Of a DNA stretch of 7,612 nt, positions 1 through 5,820 are shown in pieces; the stretch's first letter is position 1, and every line of letters starts with the position of its first letter. The notes under the pieces were generated by a model, which saw nothing but the letters and a program-made list of their open reading frames with translations, was not told the DNA's origin and ran no database searches. The position numbers and the translations under genes were made by a program. Origin of the DNA: an uncultured Planctomycetaceae bacterium (GTDB lineage: Bacteria; Planctomycetota; Planctomycetia; Planctomycetales; Planctomycetaceae); the NCBI GenBank assembly GCA_903823545.1, contig CAIJTL010001602.1, positions 1-7,612 on the forward strand, written 5' to 3'.

Positions 1-747
1 GATCAACTTGCTTCAGTATGTGGCGTGCGATGGATCGGACAGCAATTAGGGCCAGATGTCTTCGCCGTCCCATACGTCGCATTGCCAGAAGACCAATTTC
101 ATCGAGAGACTGAGGCCGCAGAACCAACGTTGGTCATGCTCTGGAATGGTGTTCGATCATGGTTCTGGTCCATGCCACAGTTGGAGGGAGCAGCGAAAAC
201 GTGGGGTAAATTCGATGCTGCCGAAGCGAGACCAAACTCACGCGCATTGTTGTCAGGAGCATTCAATCCGTTGCACGACGGCCATCGCGAATTAGCTCTC
301 GTGGCCGATCGACATATCAACGGACCAGTCGCGTTTGAAATGTCGATTGTGAATGTCGACAAACCCCCCTTGGACTATCTGACGATTGCCGCGAGACGAC
401 GACAATTCACCGATCGACCACTCGTTCTGACAGCAGCACCGACGTTCGTCGAGAAATCGCGACTCTTTAAGAACACGACCTTTGTCGTCGGCATCGACAC
501 GGCAGAACGAATTGTGCAATCGAAGTACTATCACGGCAGCGAAGCAGACATGGTCACGGCATTGAATGAGATCCGCTCTAACGGCTGCCGCTTTCTCGTT
601 GCCGGTCGCTTAGAAGACGGAAACTTTCAAACGTTGTCCGAGACACCGATGCCCAGTCCTGTGAGAGATCTGTTTGCAGAGATTCCTGAGCACGAGTTTC
701 GTCGGGACATCTCTTCGACAGAGCTGCGTCGGGCAGCCGCAACCTAG
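1..747 (+). CDS. Nucleotidyltransferase-fold protein (NMN/NaMN adenylyltransferase-like), 5' truncated by window edge
   Basis: The frame is open from base 1 to the TAG at 745-747, giving 248 visible residues. A GTG at 25 would give 240 residues, but nothing marks it as the true start, so I treat the gene as cut at its 5' end. The core signature is GAFNPLHDGH with its H-x-G-H nucleotide-binding motif (bases 274-285), followed near the C-terminus by ISSTELR (bases 709-729), the (S/T)xxR-type motif of the HxGH nucleotidyltransferase superfamily. That family transfers a nucleotidyl group from NTP to acceptors such as nicotinate mononucleotide, phosphopantetheine or glycerol-3-phosphate. The middle segment FVVGIDTAERI resembles the NadD-like 'F(I/V)xGxD' strand, which favours a pyridine-nucleotide-type enzyme, but the substrate is not determined. 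About 75 residues precede the catalytic fold, so the full protein has a separate N-terminal region, possibly CinA-like; this is a guess. It converges with maf. Confidence 0.72.
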   Translation, partial: DQLASVCGVRWIGQQLGPDVFAVPYVALPEDQFHRETEAAEPTLVMLWNGVRSWFWSMPQLEGAAKTWGKFDAAEARPNSRALLSGAFNPLHDGHRELALVADRHINGPVAFEMSIVNVDKPPLDYLTIAARRRQFTDRPLVLTAAPTFVEKSRLFKNTTFVVGIDTAERIVQSKYYHGSEADMVTALNEIRSNGCRFLVAGRLEDGNFQTLSETPMPSPVRDLFAEIPEHEFRRDISSTELRRAAAT

Positions 748-801
748 GCAAGTCATACCGAGACTCGAAGACTCAGATCACGGAGAGGCTGTGACAATTT
801 T

Positions 802-864
802 GTGGAGCACGTTTTGAACGTGCTCGTGAATCGCCTGATAGGGCACGTTGAAAACGTGCTCCAC
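802..864. repeat. Pair of palindromes in inverted orientation between convergent genes; probable bidirectional terminator or REP-like element
   Basis: Two units are present. Unit 1 (805-825) is a perfect 9-bp stem, GAGCACGTT / AACGTGCTC, with a TTG loop. Unit 2 (841-861) is GGGCACGTT / AACGTGCTC with a GAA loop and one end mismatch. The flanking GTG (802-804) and CAC (862-864) make the two units approximately one larger inverted repeat as well. The element lies 54 bp after the stop of the plus-strand gene and 9 bp after the stop of maf, so it could end transcription from both sides. There is no long T tract, so intrinsic termination is an inference; a dispersed REP-like element is the alternative. 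Confidence 0.7.
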
Positions 865-873
865 GCCATTCAT

Positions 874-1539
874 TTACAACCTCGAAGGGACTGTTCTATT
901 GGTTGGGAGCAATTCGATGAGCGCTTCCAGCGGAAGGCCGACAACGTTGGTGATGCTCCCCTCGACGCGGGTCACAAAGACGCTCGCGAGTCCTTGCAGC
1001 GCATACCCTCCCGCTTTTCCACGCGGCTCACCAGTGGCGAGATACCAGTCGAGAAACGGTTCGACGTCGTCTCGAAACAAAACATGCGATTGCACAATCC
1101 GTTCAATTCGGCGACCAACTGGCCAATCCGTCAGGCAGAGTGCTGTCGCAGCAATATGACTGCGGCCCGCGTACAAGTTGCGGAACCAGCCGCTGACGAT
1201 CTCCGGCCACGTCTCATCTTGGGGTGGTTGGCCGAGAACATGAAAACGATTCATTGAGTCTGTTGCGACAATCGTCGTGTCGGCCGTCAGCACAAGAAGC
1301 GGAACGTCGTGATGAACCGAAATGTCTTGCGAAAGCTGTTCGCAGACGTCGTCATTCTTTTCGCGAGCAATCAGTTGCAAACGCTGAGCGATCTCCAGCC
1401 ACGTTGTCAGGCCGTCAAAACCGAGCTCATCAGAATTTACCGGCGGGCGAATTTCAATTTCTTCGGAAGGAACAAGCAGACTCAGCAATTCGCGTCGGCG
1501 CGGTGAGCGTGATCCCAGAATGATCCGAGCGGGTGTCAT
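874..1539 (-). CDS. maf: Maf family nucleotide pyrophosphatase (septum formation inhibitor-like)
   Basis: This encodes a 221-residue Maf/HAM1-fold protein. The family hydrolyses (d)NTPs such as dTTP, UTP or modified nucleotides to monophosphates in the cytoplasm (house-cleaning) and was first linked to septum inhibition. Signatures, counted from the chosen Met: the N-terminal S-R-S-P-R-R loop (10-15), the catalytic ADT (86-88, Asp87), and GKAGGYALQG (174-183) with the conserved Lys175, followed by GSITNVVGLPL (194-204). The GKAGGY-x-QG and VVGLPL forms fit the YhdE (dTTP/UTP) branch better than the YceF branch. The length is slightly above the usual 190-200 because of an insertion around residues 64-80 and longer segments near 100-150. 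The frame is open 54 codons further up to a TTG at 1701, but the ATG at 1539 sits right before the conserved motif and has an AGAGG ribosome site (1544-1548). It follows the possible lipoprotein gene by 164 bp. Confidence 0.93.
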   Translation of the reverse strand: MTPARIILGSRSPRRRELLSLLVPSEEIEIRPPVNSDELGFDGLTTWLEIAQRLQLIAREKNDDVCEQLSQDISVHHDVPLLVLTADTTIVATDSMNRFHVLGQPPQDETWPEIVSGWFRNLYAGRSHIAATALCLTDWPVGRRIERIVQSHVLFRDDVEPFLDWYLATGEPRGKAGGYALQGLASVFVTRVEGSITNVVGLPLEALIELLPTNRTVPSRL

Positions 1540-1543
1540 GCGG

Positions 1544-1548
1544 CCTCT
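1544..1548 (-). promoter_or_regulatory. Ribosome binding site of maf (AGAGG)
   Basis: AGAGG reads on the minus strand 4 nt before the ATG at 1539. It supports this start over the longer frame that begins at a TTG at 1701. Confidence 0.5.
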
Positions 1549-1617
1549 GGTCTGCAAATGAAAGTCGACGGATTTGAACGTGCGAGGAAACGATACGTCA
1601 TCGTGATCGCTCCGCAC

Positions 1618-1705
1618 AACGTTGCGAGTGCTTATCAACACTTCATTGAGCAAACGGCGCGGCACGCGGAACGATGACGGCGACAGCGAATAGAGTCGCA
1701 ACGTT
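1618..1705. repeat. Perfect 10-bp inverted repeat pair in the gap upstream of maf
   Basis: AACGTTGCGA at 1618-1627 and its exact reverse complement TCGCAACGTT at 1696-1705 are separated by 68 bp. The outer copy overlaps the stop codon of the preceding small ORF, and both lie in the 164-bp gap before maf. Each contains the palindrome AACGTT. It could be a looped stem in the transcript, a pair of protein sites, or chance. Confidence 0.35.
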
Positions 1706-1922
1706 ATCTCGTTGTCGGCTTCAAATCTTTCGGCTCATTAGCACGTGCAACGGCGCAGGTTTCACCGGGACTCAGTGCCATTTTTTCCGAACGATGATTC
1801 ACCATGCGTGGAGCACGACGCGAAAGCGGATGTGGTGATCCCAGTCCAACACATCCAGGGATCGTCAGCAGCAGACCAGCAACGCAGACAAGTGTCTGCA
1901 ACGATGTGCAACGTGTCGTCAC
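1704..1922 (-). CDS. Possible short lipoprotein, 72 residues, function unknown
   Basis: A GTG start at 1922 has a good GGAG ribosome site (1930-1933) with 7-nt spacing. The product starts with a short region holding Arg4, then a hydrophobic run (LVCVAGLLLTIPGCVG, residues 11-26) ending in I-P-G-Cys24. This resembles a lipobox, although Pro at -2 is unusual; the mature part would be about 49 polar residues rich in Arg, Pro and Ser. I recognise no domain. The gene lies between the hairpin that follows fliA and maf, on the same strand, with a 136-bp gap to fliA. Its small size and the absence of a known family leave real doubt. An overlapping frame at 1762-1947 looks less gene-like. Confidence 0.42.
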   Translation of the reverse strand: MTTRCTSLQTLVCVAGLLLTIPGCVGLGSPHPLSRRAPRMVNHRSEKMALSPGETCAVARANEPKDLKPTTR

Positions 1923-1929
1923 GAGACAG

Positions 1930-1933
1930 CTCC
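1930..1933 (-). promoter_or_regulatory. Ribosome binding site of the possible small lipoprotein gene (GGAG)
   Basis: GGAG reads on the minus strand 7 nt before the GTG at 1922. This is the main DNA-level support for translation of the short ORF from a non-ATG codon. Confidence 0.4.
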
Positions 1934-1975
1934 GAAGCGAGAAGCATTCAACGTGAAAGAGGTGAAATAAATGTC

Positions 1976-2048
1976 GTAGCCACGCTCGCCAAGAATGTGA
2001 GGGAAAGTGGCATGAAGCGTTTCCCCACGTTCTGGCGACCGTGGCTAC
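1976..2048. repeat. Long imperfect inverted repeat just after fliA; terminator-like or dispersed palindromic element
   Basis: The left arm 1976-2006 begins GTAGCCACGCTCGCCA; the right arm 2020-2048 ends GGCGACCGTGGCTAC. The arms pair along their full length with a C/C mismatch, a T/G wobble and two single-base bulges, and the inner GGAAA/TTTCC closes a 13-nt loop. The hairpin starts 10 bp after the fliA stop codon on the minus strand and is followed by a short T-rich stretch (ATTTATTTC), so it may end the fliA transcript. The outer arm ends are near-perfect and the stem is about 28 bp, longer than a typical intrinsic terminator, which suggests a repeated element recruited to this place. Confidence 0.75.
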
Positions 2049-2058
2049 AGAAGTTGGC

Positions 2059-2841
2059 TTAACCGAATTCAGGACGTCGGCGGCCCAATTGATCTTTCAG
2101 CCGCATCACAATGCTGCTGTGCATTTGGCTGACTCGAGATTCGGAGAGACCGAGCGTGTTGCCGATCTCTTTCATCGTCAACTCTTCGTAGTAGTAGAGG
2201 ATGATGATGAGTCGTTCGTTGCGGTTGAGACCTTTCGTCACGAGCCGCATGACGTCTCGTTTTTGAATGCCGTGTGTTGGATCTTCACCCTTGCTGTCTT
2301 CGAGGACATCGACTTCACGGACATCTTTGTAGCTGTCGGTCTCGTACCATTTCTTGTTGAGGCTGACGAGGTTCACCGCACTCGCCTCGGCCTTCATCTT
2401 CTCGTATTCCTCAACGGAAATCTCGAGTTGCTTAGCGATATCAACATCGGCGGGTGGATGCCCCAACTCGACTTCGGCACGCTTGCGGGCAGCTTCAAGC
2501 TTGCTCGCTTTGCTGCGAACCAAGCGAGGGACCCAGTCCATCGTGCGGAGTTCGTCGAGCATCGCACCACGGATACGAGGCACACAGTATGTTTCAAATT
2601 TGACGCCGCGTTCCATGTCGAACGCTTCAATCGCATCCATCAGCCCGAACACACCGGCGGAAATCAGATCGTTCAGATCGACTCCATCTGGCAGCTTGGC
2701 CCAAACCCGTTCGGCGTTGTATCGCACCAATGGGAGATACCGCTCCATGAGAGTATTGCGAAGCTCTTGGTTGGACAGGTCTTTCTTGTAGTCCTGCCAA
2801 ACTTCGACGAGCTGTTCTTCAGTGAGTTTTACAAGAGCCAT
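2059..2841 (-). CDS. fliA: RNA polymerase sigma factor of the FliA/WhiG (sigma-28) family
   Basis: This encodes a 260-residue sigma-70 family factor, the usual length for FliA/WhiG/SigD. Such factors direct RNA polymerase to late flagellar promoters (filament, motor, chemotaxis genes) and are normally held by an anti-sigma factor FlgM, which is not in this window. Region 2 spans about residues 32-100 and includes DLNDLISAGVFGLMDAIEAFD and FETYCVPRIRGAMLDELR, both typical of the family. Region 3 covers about 105-160. Region 4 covers about 195-255 with the helix-turn-helix LTMKEIGNTLGLSESRVSQ (221-239). There is no region 1.1. The ATG at 2841 has a strong GGAGGG ribosome site 9 nt upstream. It lies 450 bp downstream of flhG, so it may have its own promoter, and a long hairpin follows its stop codon. 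Confidence 0.95.
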   Translation of the reverse strand: MALVKLTEEQLVEVWQDYKKDLSNQELRNTLMERYLPLVRYNAERVWAKLPDGVDLNDLISAGVFGLMDAIEAFDMERGVKFETYCVPRIRGAMLDELRTMDWVPRLVRSKASKLEAARKRAEVELGHPPADVDIAKQLEISVEEYEKMKAEASAVNLVSLNKKWYETDSYKDVREVDVLEDSKGEDPTHGIQKRDVMRLVTKGLNRNERLIIILYYYEELTMKEIGNTLGLSESRVSQMHSSIVMRLKDQLGRRRPEFG

Positions 2842-2850
2842 GGGAGCAAA

Positions 2851-2856
2851 CCCTCC
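2851..2856 (-). promoter_or_regulatory. Ribosome binding site of fliA (GGAGGG) inside a small potential hairpin
   Basis: GGAGGG lies 9 nt before the ATG at 2841. Its GGAG can pair with the CTCC directly before the start codon (4-bp stem, 6-nt loop), which could weakly mask the site. Confidence 0.6.
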
Positions 2857-3097
2857 GTGGTGGGTCGATCGAGAACTGGTGGTGTGATGGATGACGTGGT
2901 GAGCGTCAGAACGAGGTCCGGGAGCCGCAATGCTTTGCGTGCGTCCAACGGTTGTCTGACAACTCTTGTAGAGGCGGGTGAGGTCATCGTCGGCGTGTCT
3001 GAGCGTCAGGCGACGTTGCAGGTCACGAGCGACTTGAATCCTCTTTGGAAGATATCGGCGGGCGGGGGGAAGTGACTTGAGTCTTTCGCTACAGATT

Positions 3098-3123
3098 TCC
3101 TGATCGTCAAAGTCGGATCAGGA
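3098..3123. repeat. Perfect 8-bp stem-loop in the gap between flhG and fliA
   Basis: TCCTGATC (3098-3105) and GATCAGGA (3116-3123) are exact reverse complements around a 10-nt spacer. It lies about 170 bp downstream of the flhG stop codon and about 260 bp upstream of fliA. It could be a terminator stem without a T tract, an operator, or a leader structure. Confidence 0.45.
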
Positions 3124-3291
3124 TGAGACGTGAGAATGGCTGGCAACAAATGTTTTGCCGGTTCGAACATTACGCGAAATGTGTTTCAAAGAAACTGAGT
3201 GCGATCTGTAACTGAATTCCCAAGAACACAGCTATAGAAGTTTGGGCGTCGAACTGCATTCTTGTGAAATTAGTCGCGACGTTTGGAGCTT

Positions 3292-4161
3292 TTAAATCCT
3301 TTCTGTCACACGGTTGGAAAGCCGCTGGATCAGCGACTCACTTTGATTAGAACGCGGCCCCGCAAAAAGTCGTTTGGCAATTTGCCGTACTCCCTTCGTG
3401 GCCACACAGTCTGAAGCCAATAACAAAAACGGTTGCCGAGCAATCACGGCTTGGCGAACGACATCATCCTCTGCGACCCAGCAACCAGTTGGAGCTGAGC
3501 AACGAAGAAAAAGCTCGATGGTTTGAGCGATCCGACCGAGGATCTGAACCGCTTGTTCTTCAGACTCCGCTCGGTTCACGATCACCTCCGGGCAGATCGA
3601 AAATTCGGCGTGCCAAGATTTGAGTGTCGCATACGCATCCGCAATCGCTGTCGGCTCCGGCGTCGCAACAACAAACGTGACATCCGCTGCAACTGCGAAT
3701 TGACTCGACGATCTTTGTAATCCGGCTCCGGTATCGACGATCAAAAAATCATAGGCGGATTCAAGCATCTCAATCTGTTCGCAAAGTTCCGGAGATTGTC
3801 GATGACTGTTGTCAGCAAGTTCGATGAGGCCACTGGTTCCCGGCAGAATATTGATCCCTTCCGGACCTTTCAGAATGACTTCGCTCAACGACTTCGCGCC
3901 GGTCAACACATGGCTCAGGTTCCAGTAGCAGTTCAAACCGCAGAGTAAGTCGATGTTGCTCAATCCTGGATTCGCATCAAGCACGCAAACGCGAGCACCG
4001 AGTTGCGACAAAGCGACGGCAACATTCAACGCCAAATTCGACTTCCCGACACCACCTTTGCCGCTCGTGAATGTCACGACGCGAGCGTGTGGACGCGACG
4101 TATTCGACGACGCTGGTTGCCGCTGGATCAGGTTACGTAATGTGGAAGCTTGGTCGCGCAT
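3292..4161 (-). CDS. flhG: FlhG (YlxH/FleN) MinD-type ATPase controlling flagellar number and placement
   Basis: This encodes a 289-residue cytoplasmic, probably membrane-associating ATPase of the SIMIBI class. The N-terminus MRDQASTLRNL holds the DQAxxLR motif, the helix known in other bacteria to activate the FlhF GTPase. It is followed by the deviant Walker A SGKGGVGKS (33-41), a switch-I segment LDANPGLSNIDLLCGL (61-76), Walker B FLIVDTGAG (139-147), and the family strings TPEPTAIADAY (168-177) and VNRAESEEQA (195-204). The tail LIQRLSNRVTERI could form an amphipathic membrane-binding helix (inference). Switch I normally reads D-x-D-x-G; here it is D-A-N-P-G, so the second Asp is Asn64. 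I chose the ATG at 4161 because it places the DQAxxLR motif at the very N-terminus; a TTG three codons upstream is possible. It is separated from flhF by 180 bp of repeat-bearing DNA. Confidence 0.93.
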   Translation of the reverse strand: MRDQASTLRNLIQRQPASSNTSRPHARVVTFTSGKGGVGKSNLALNVAVALSQLGARVCVLDANPGLSNIDLLCGLNCYWNLSHVLTGAKSLSEVILKGPEGINILPGTSGLIELADNSHRQSPELCEQIEMLESAYDFLIVDTGAGLQRSSSQFAVAADVTFVVATPEPTAIADAYATLKSWHAEFSICPEVIVNRAESEEQAVQILGRIAQTIELFLRCSAPTGCWVAEDDVVRQAVIARQPFLLLASDCVATKGVRQIAKRLFAGPRSNQSESLIQRLSNRVTERI

Positions 4162-4209
4162 GATCTGCAAAGCTCAATGTCCAGATTCACAATTTCAATT
4201 TTCCGACTT

Positions 4210-4295
4210 CAACCACAAAGGCACGAAGTCACAAAGATCAAAGATGTTGTCGATGTCCTCATGCACTTCTTCGTGTCTTTGTGCCTTCGTGATCG
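4210..4295. repeat. Imperfect inverted repeat of the ACAAAGGCACGAAG type between flhF and flhG
   Basis: The left arm 4210-4236 (contains CCACAAAGGCACGAAG) and the right arm 4269-4295 (contains CTTCGTGTCTTTGTGCC) are reverse complements at 21 of 27 positions, around a 32-nt spacer. Each arm also has internal repetition: the motif CACRAAG occurs about every 8-9 bases. Such CACAAAG/CACGAAG tracts occur as dispersed intergenic repeats in several environmental bacterial genomes. The element fills most of the 180-bp gap; it would lie in the flhF-flhG transcript if that is one operon. Confidence 0.7.
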
Positions 4296-4341
4296 TCATC
4301 TTCAGATCAACAAAACGGCGGAGTGGTAAAACCTAAGTTGC

Positions 4342-5754
4342 TCAACTTTCTAATCGTTCTTGCCCAAGCACCAATCTCGCCATTCGGCAGGCGTTCGCGA
4401 CTTCGATGTCATCGGGGACGTCTTGGCCGGTCGTCAGGTAGCTCACTGGTAGCGGAAGTTTGCGGGCAGCAGTCAGGAGCGAGCCCATGCCAGCCGCTTC
4501 GTCCAATTTGGTAAGAATCAATGCGGTCGTGTTCGCTGACGAAAACTTTTCGACGGTCGCCTTCAAGCTGCTAACTCCGGCGGTAAGGCTGAGAACCAAG
4601 TGGACTTCATCAACCTGAGCTTCCGCAAGCAGGCACTTGAGTTCCTGAATCTTCAACTCGTCGCGTGGGCTCCGTCCTCCAGTGTCGATCAGAACCAAAT
4701 CGAGCCCCACTAATTCATCCAGCGCGCGACGCATTTCCAGCGAGTTCGTCACGACCTTCATCGGGAGATCGATAATTTCAGCATACGTACGAAGCTGTTC
4801 GACCGCCGCGACTCGATATGTGTCGACGGTGACGAGGCCGATCTTGATGCCGTCACGGAGTCGAAAGTTCGCGGCCAACTTTGCAATTGTCGTTGTCTTA
4901 CCGACTCCAGTCGGCCCGATGAGAGCAACCACTCGACGGCGACCGGGAGTAGTCTTAATTGGTGATGCGATATGGAAATCCGACTCCACCAGCCCAGTGA
5001 GCAACGACTTGCAAAGATCATGGTCGTGAAGTTGTTCCGGCTTCACATGCCGTCGCAAGCGGAAGGAAAGATCTCGAGCCACTTCATCTTCGACGTCAGC
5101 GTCGAGCAATTCGGTGTAAAGCTGAAACAACTCCGGAGGAACTTCGCTATCGCCGCCCAGGTGCCGAGCTTTGTTCAGACTTTCGAGCATTCGCTGAATC
5201 GAATCGAGTCGGTCGTTTAATTCGCCGGGGACGTTGAACTGAGTCAGCGACGGAATATCTGTTTTACTGGAATGCGAAATACTTGAACGTGCCGTCGTTG
5301 ATTCAGTTTTCGGCGTGCTGATGAGCCGCTCAAGACTAGGGCTCAGCTCGATTCCACTATCGCTGATCGCCCCTTCGACTCGCCCCAACACTTCACGTTC
5401 GAGTTGCTCAGCCAACTGCTGAGGCGAAAGTGGCCGAGCATCGTCAACGCGATTGAATCGCTTCGACTGCGCCGGCTTGGGAGGCGTTGCTTGAGAAGTT
5501 ACCGACGTTGTCGAAATCGCTGCGGTTGCCGAACTCGCGAGAACTCCGACCGAAGTCTCACGACTTTGGCTGCGCAAATCCTTCGCGACGCGCGCTGTCA
5601 CCTCGACTTCTTGTCTCGGTTTGAGCCACGGCAGCATCCGTCGCTGCGAGGTCGAGCGAGTATTCACAACGATCGCCTCTTCGCCGAGTTCACGACGCAT
5701 AATCCGCATTGCTTCGTGCATTGAGGCCGCTCGAAATGTTCGGACATCAGACAT
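4342..5754 (-). CDS. flhF: FlhF, SRP-type GTPase for flagellar placement
   Basis: This encodes a 470-residue SIMIBI GTPase related to Ffh and FtsY. FlhF marks the site of flagellar assembly, often the pole, and its GTPase is stimulated by FlhG. The N-terminal B domain starts with MSDVRTFRAASMHEAMRIMRRELGEEAIVVNTR, typical of the family. Residues about 60-175 are a low-complexity Ser/Thr/Pro/Gln-rich linker. An N-domain helical bundle (about 176-262) precedes the G domain: P-loop GPTGVGKTT (280-288), DTYRVAAVEQL (311-321), DTGGR (357-361), TKLDEA (415-420) and TTGQDVPDDI (441-450). All GTP-binding elements look intact. The protein is longer than the roughly 370 residues of the Bacillus form, mainly through the linker. 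The start codon follows flhA by 66 bp, indicating one operon; the ribosome site is weak (GGA about 10 nt upstream). Confidence 0.96.
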   Translation of the reverse strand: MSDVRTFRAASMHEAMRIMRRELGEEAIVVNTRSTSQRRMLPWLKPRQEVEVTARVAKDLRSQSRETSVGVLASSATAAISTTSVTSQATPPKPAQSKRFNRVDDARPLSPQQLAEQLEREVLGRVEGAISDSGIELSPSLERLISTPKTESTTARSSISHSSKTDIPSLTQFNVPGELNDRLDSIQRMLESLNKARHLGGDSEVPPELFQLYTELLDADVEDEVARDLSFRLRRHVKPEQLHDHDLCKSLLTGLVESDFHIASPIKTTPGRRRVVALIGPTGVGKTTTIAKLAANFRLRDGIKIGLVTVDTYRVAAVEQLRTYAEIIDLPMKVVTNSLEMRRALDELVGLDLVLIDTGGRSPRDELKIQELKCLLAEAQVDEVHLVLSLTAGVSSLKATVEKFSSANTTALILTKLDEAAGMGSLLTAARKLPLPVSYLTTGQDVPDDIEVANACRMARLVLGQERLES

Positions 5755-5771
5755 GAATGGGTTCCAGAGGC

Positions 5772-5799
5772 GATTTCAAATTTGAGATTTTGGATTTCA
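5772..5799. repeat. Short AT-rich repeat motif between flhA and flhF
   Basis: The 66-bp gap holds the perfect 10-bp palindrome TCAAATTTGA (5776-5785) flanked by two direct copies of GATTTCA (5772-5778 and 5793-5799). It stands out from its GC-richer surroundings. A related AT-rich run (AATTTCAATTTTCC, 4191-4204) lies in the next gap, between flhF and flhG, so this may be a dispersed sequence or a recurring intergenic composition. Confidence 0.35.
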
Positions 5800-5820
5800 G
5801 TGGCCATCGGGACTCGACGC

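Larger units (their letters stand above)
2842..3291 (-). other. 450-bp non-coding stretch between flhG and fliA
   Basis: No minus-strand reading frame of any length with gene-like content is present. The plus-strand frame crossing the right-hand part of fliA into this stretch is a shadow. Contents I can see: the fliA ribosome site at its left end, a hairpin at 3098-3123, and a small GTTTC-aaa-GAAAC hairpin at 3183-3195. The length suggests a separate promoter or a long 5' leader for fliA, but I cannot point to convincing -35/-10 boxes. Confidence 0.6.

Noticed and set aside
802..1257. 151-residue plus-strand open frame
   Set aside because: It starts inside the palindromic element and then runs antisense through maf, whose motifs are clear.
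1540..1701. 54-residue N-terminal extension of Maf from a TTG codon
   Set aside because: Maf proteins begin just before the SRSPRR loop, and the ATG at 1539 has a ribosome site; the extension has no known domain.
1762..1947. 61-residue minus-strand frame overlapping the possible lipoprotein
   Set aside because: Composition rich in Trp, Cys and Ser with no signal peptide or domain; the alternative frame has a better ribosome site and a hydrophobic N-terminal run.
2041..3075. 344-residue plus-strand open frame
   Set aside because: It is antisense to fliA over its first 800 bases, its product matches no family I know, and fliA has clear sigma-factor motifs. The long openness follows from codon bias of the opposite strand.
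3183..3291. Possible promoter boxes for fliA (TATAGC, TAATGT on the minus strand)
   Set aside because: No -35 box at proper spacing accompanies them, so I do not call a promoter.
4162..4170. TTG start for flhG three codons upstream of the ATG
   Set aside because: The ATG is a better start codon and the TTG has no well-placed ribosome site; the difference is only three residues.
4210..4295. CRISPR-like array from repeated CACAAAG/CACGAAG units
   Set aside because: The units are only 8-9 bases apart with no unique spacers, and the two halves are inverted.
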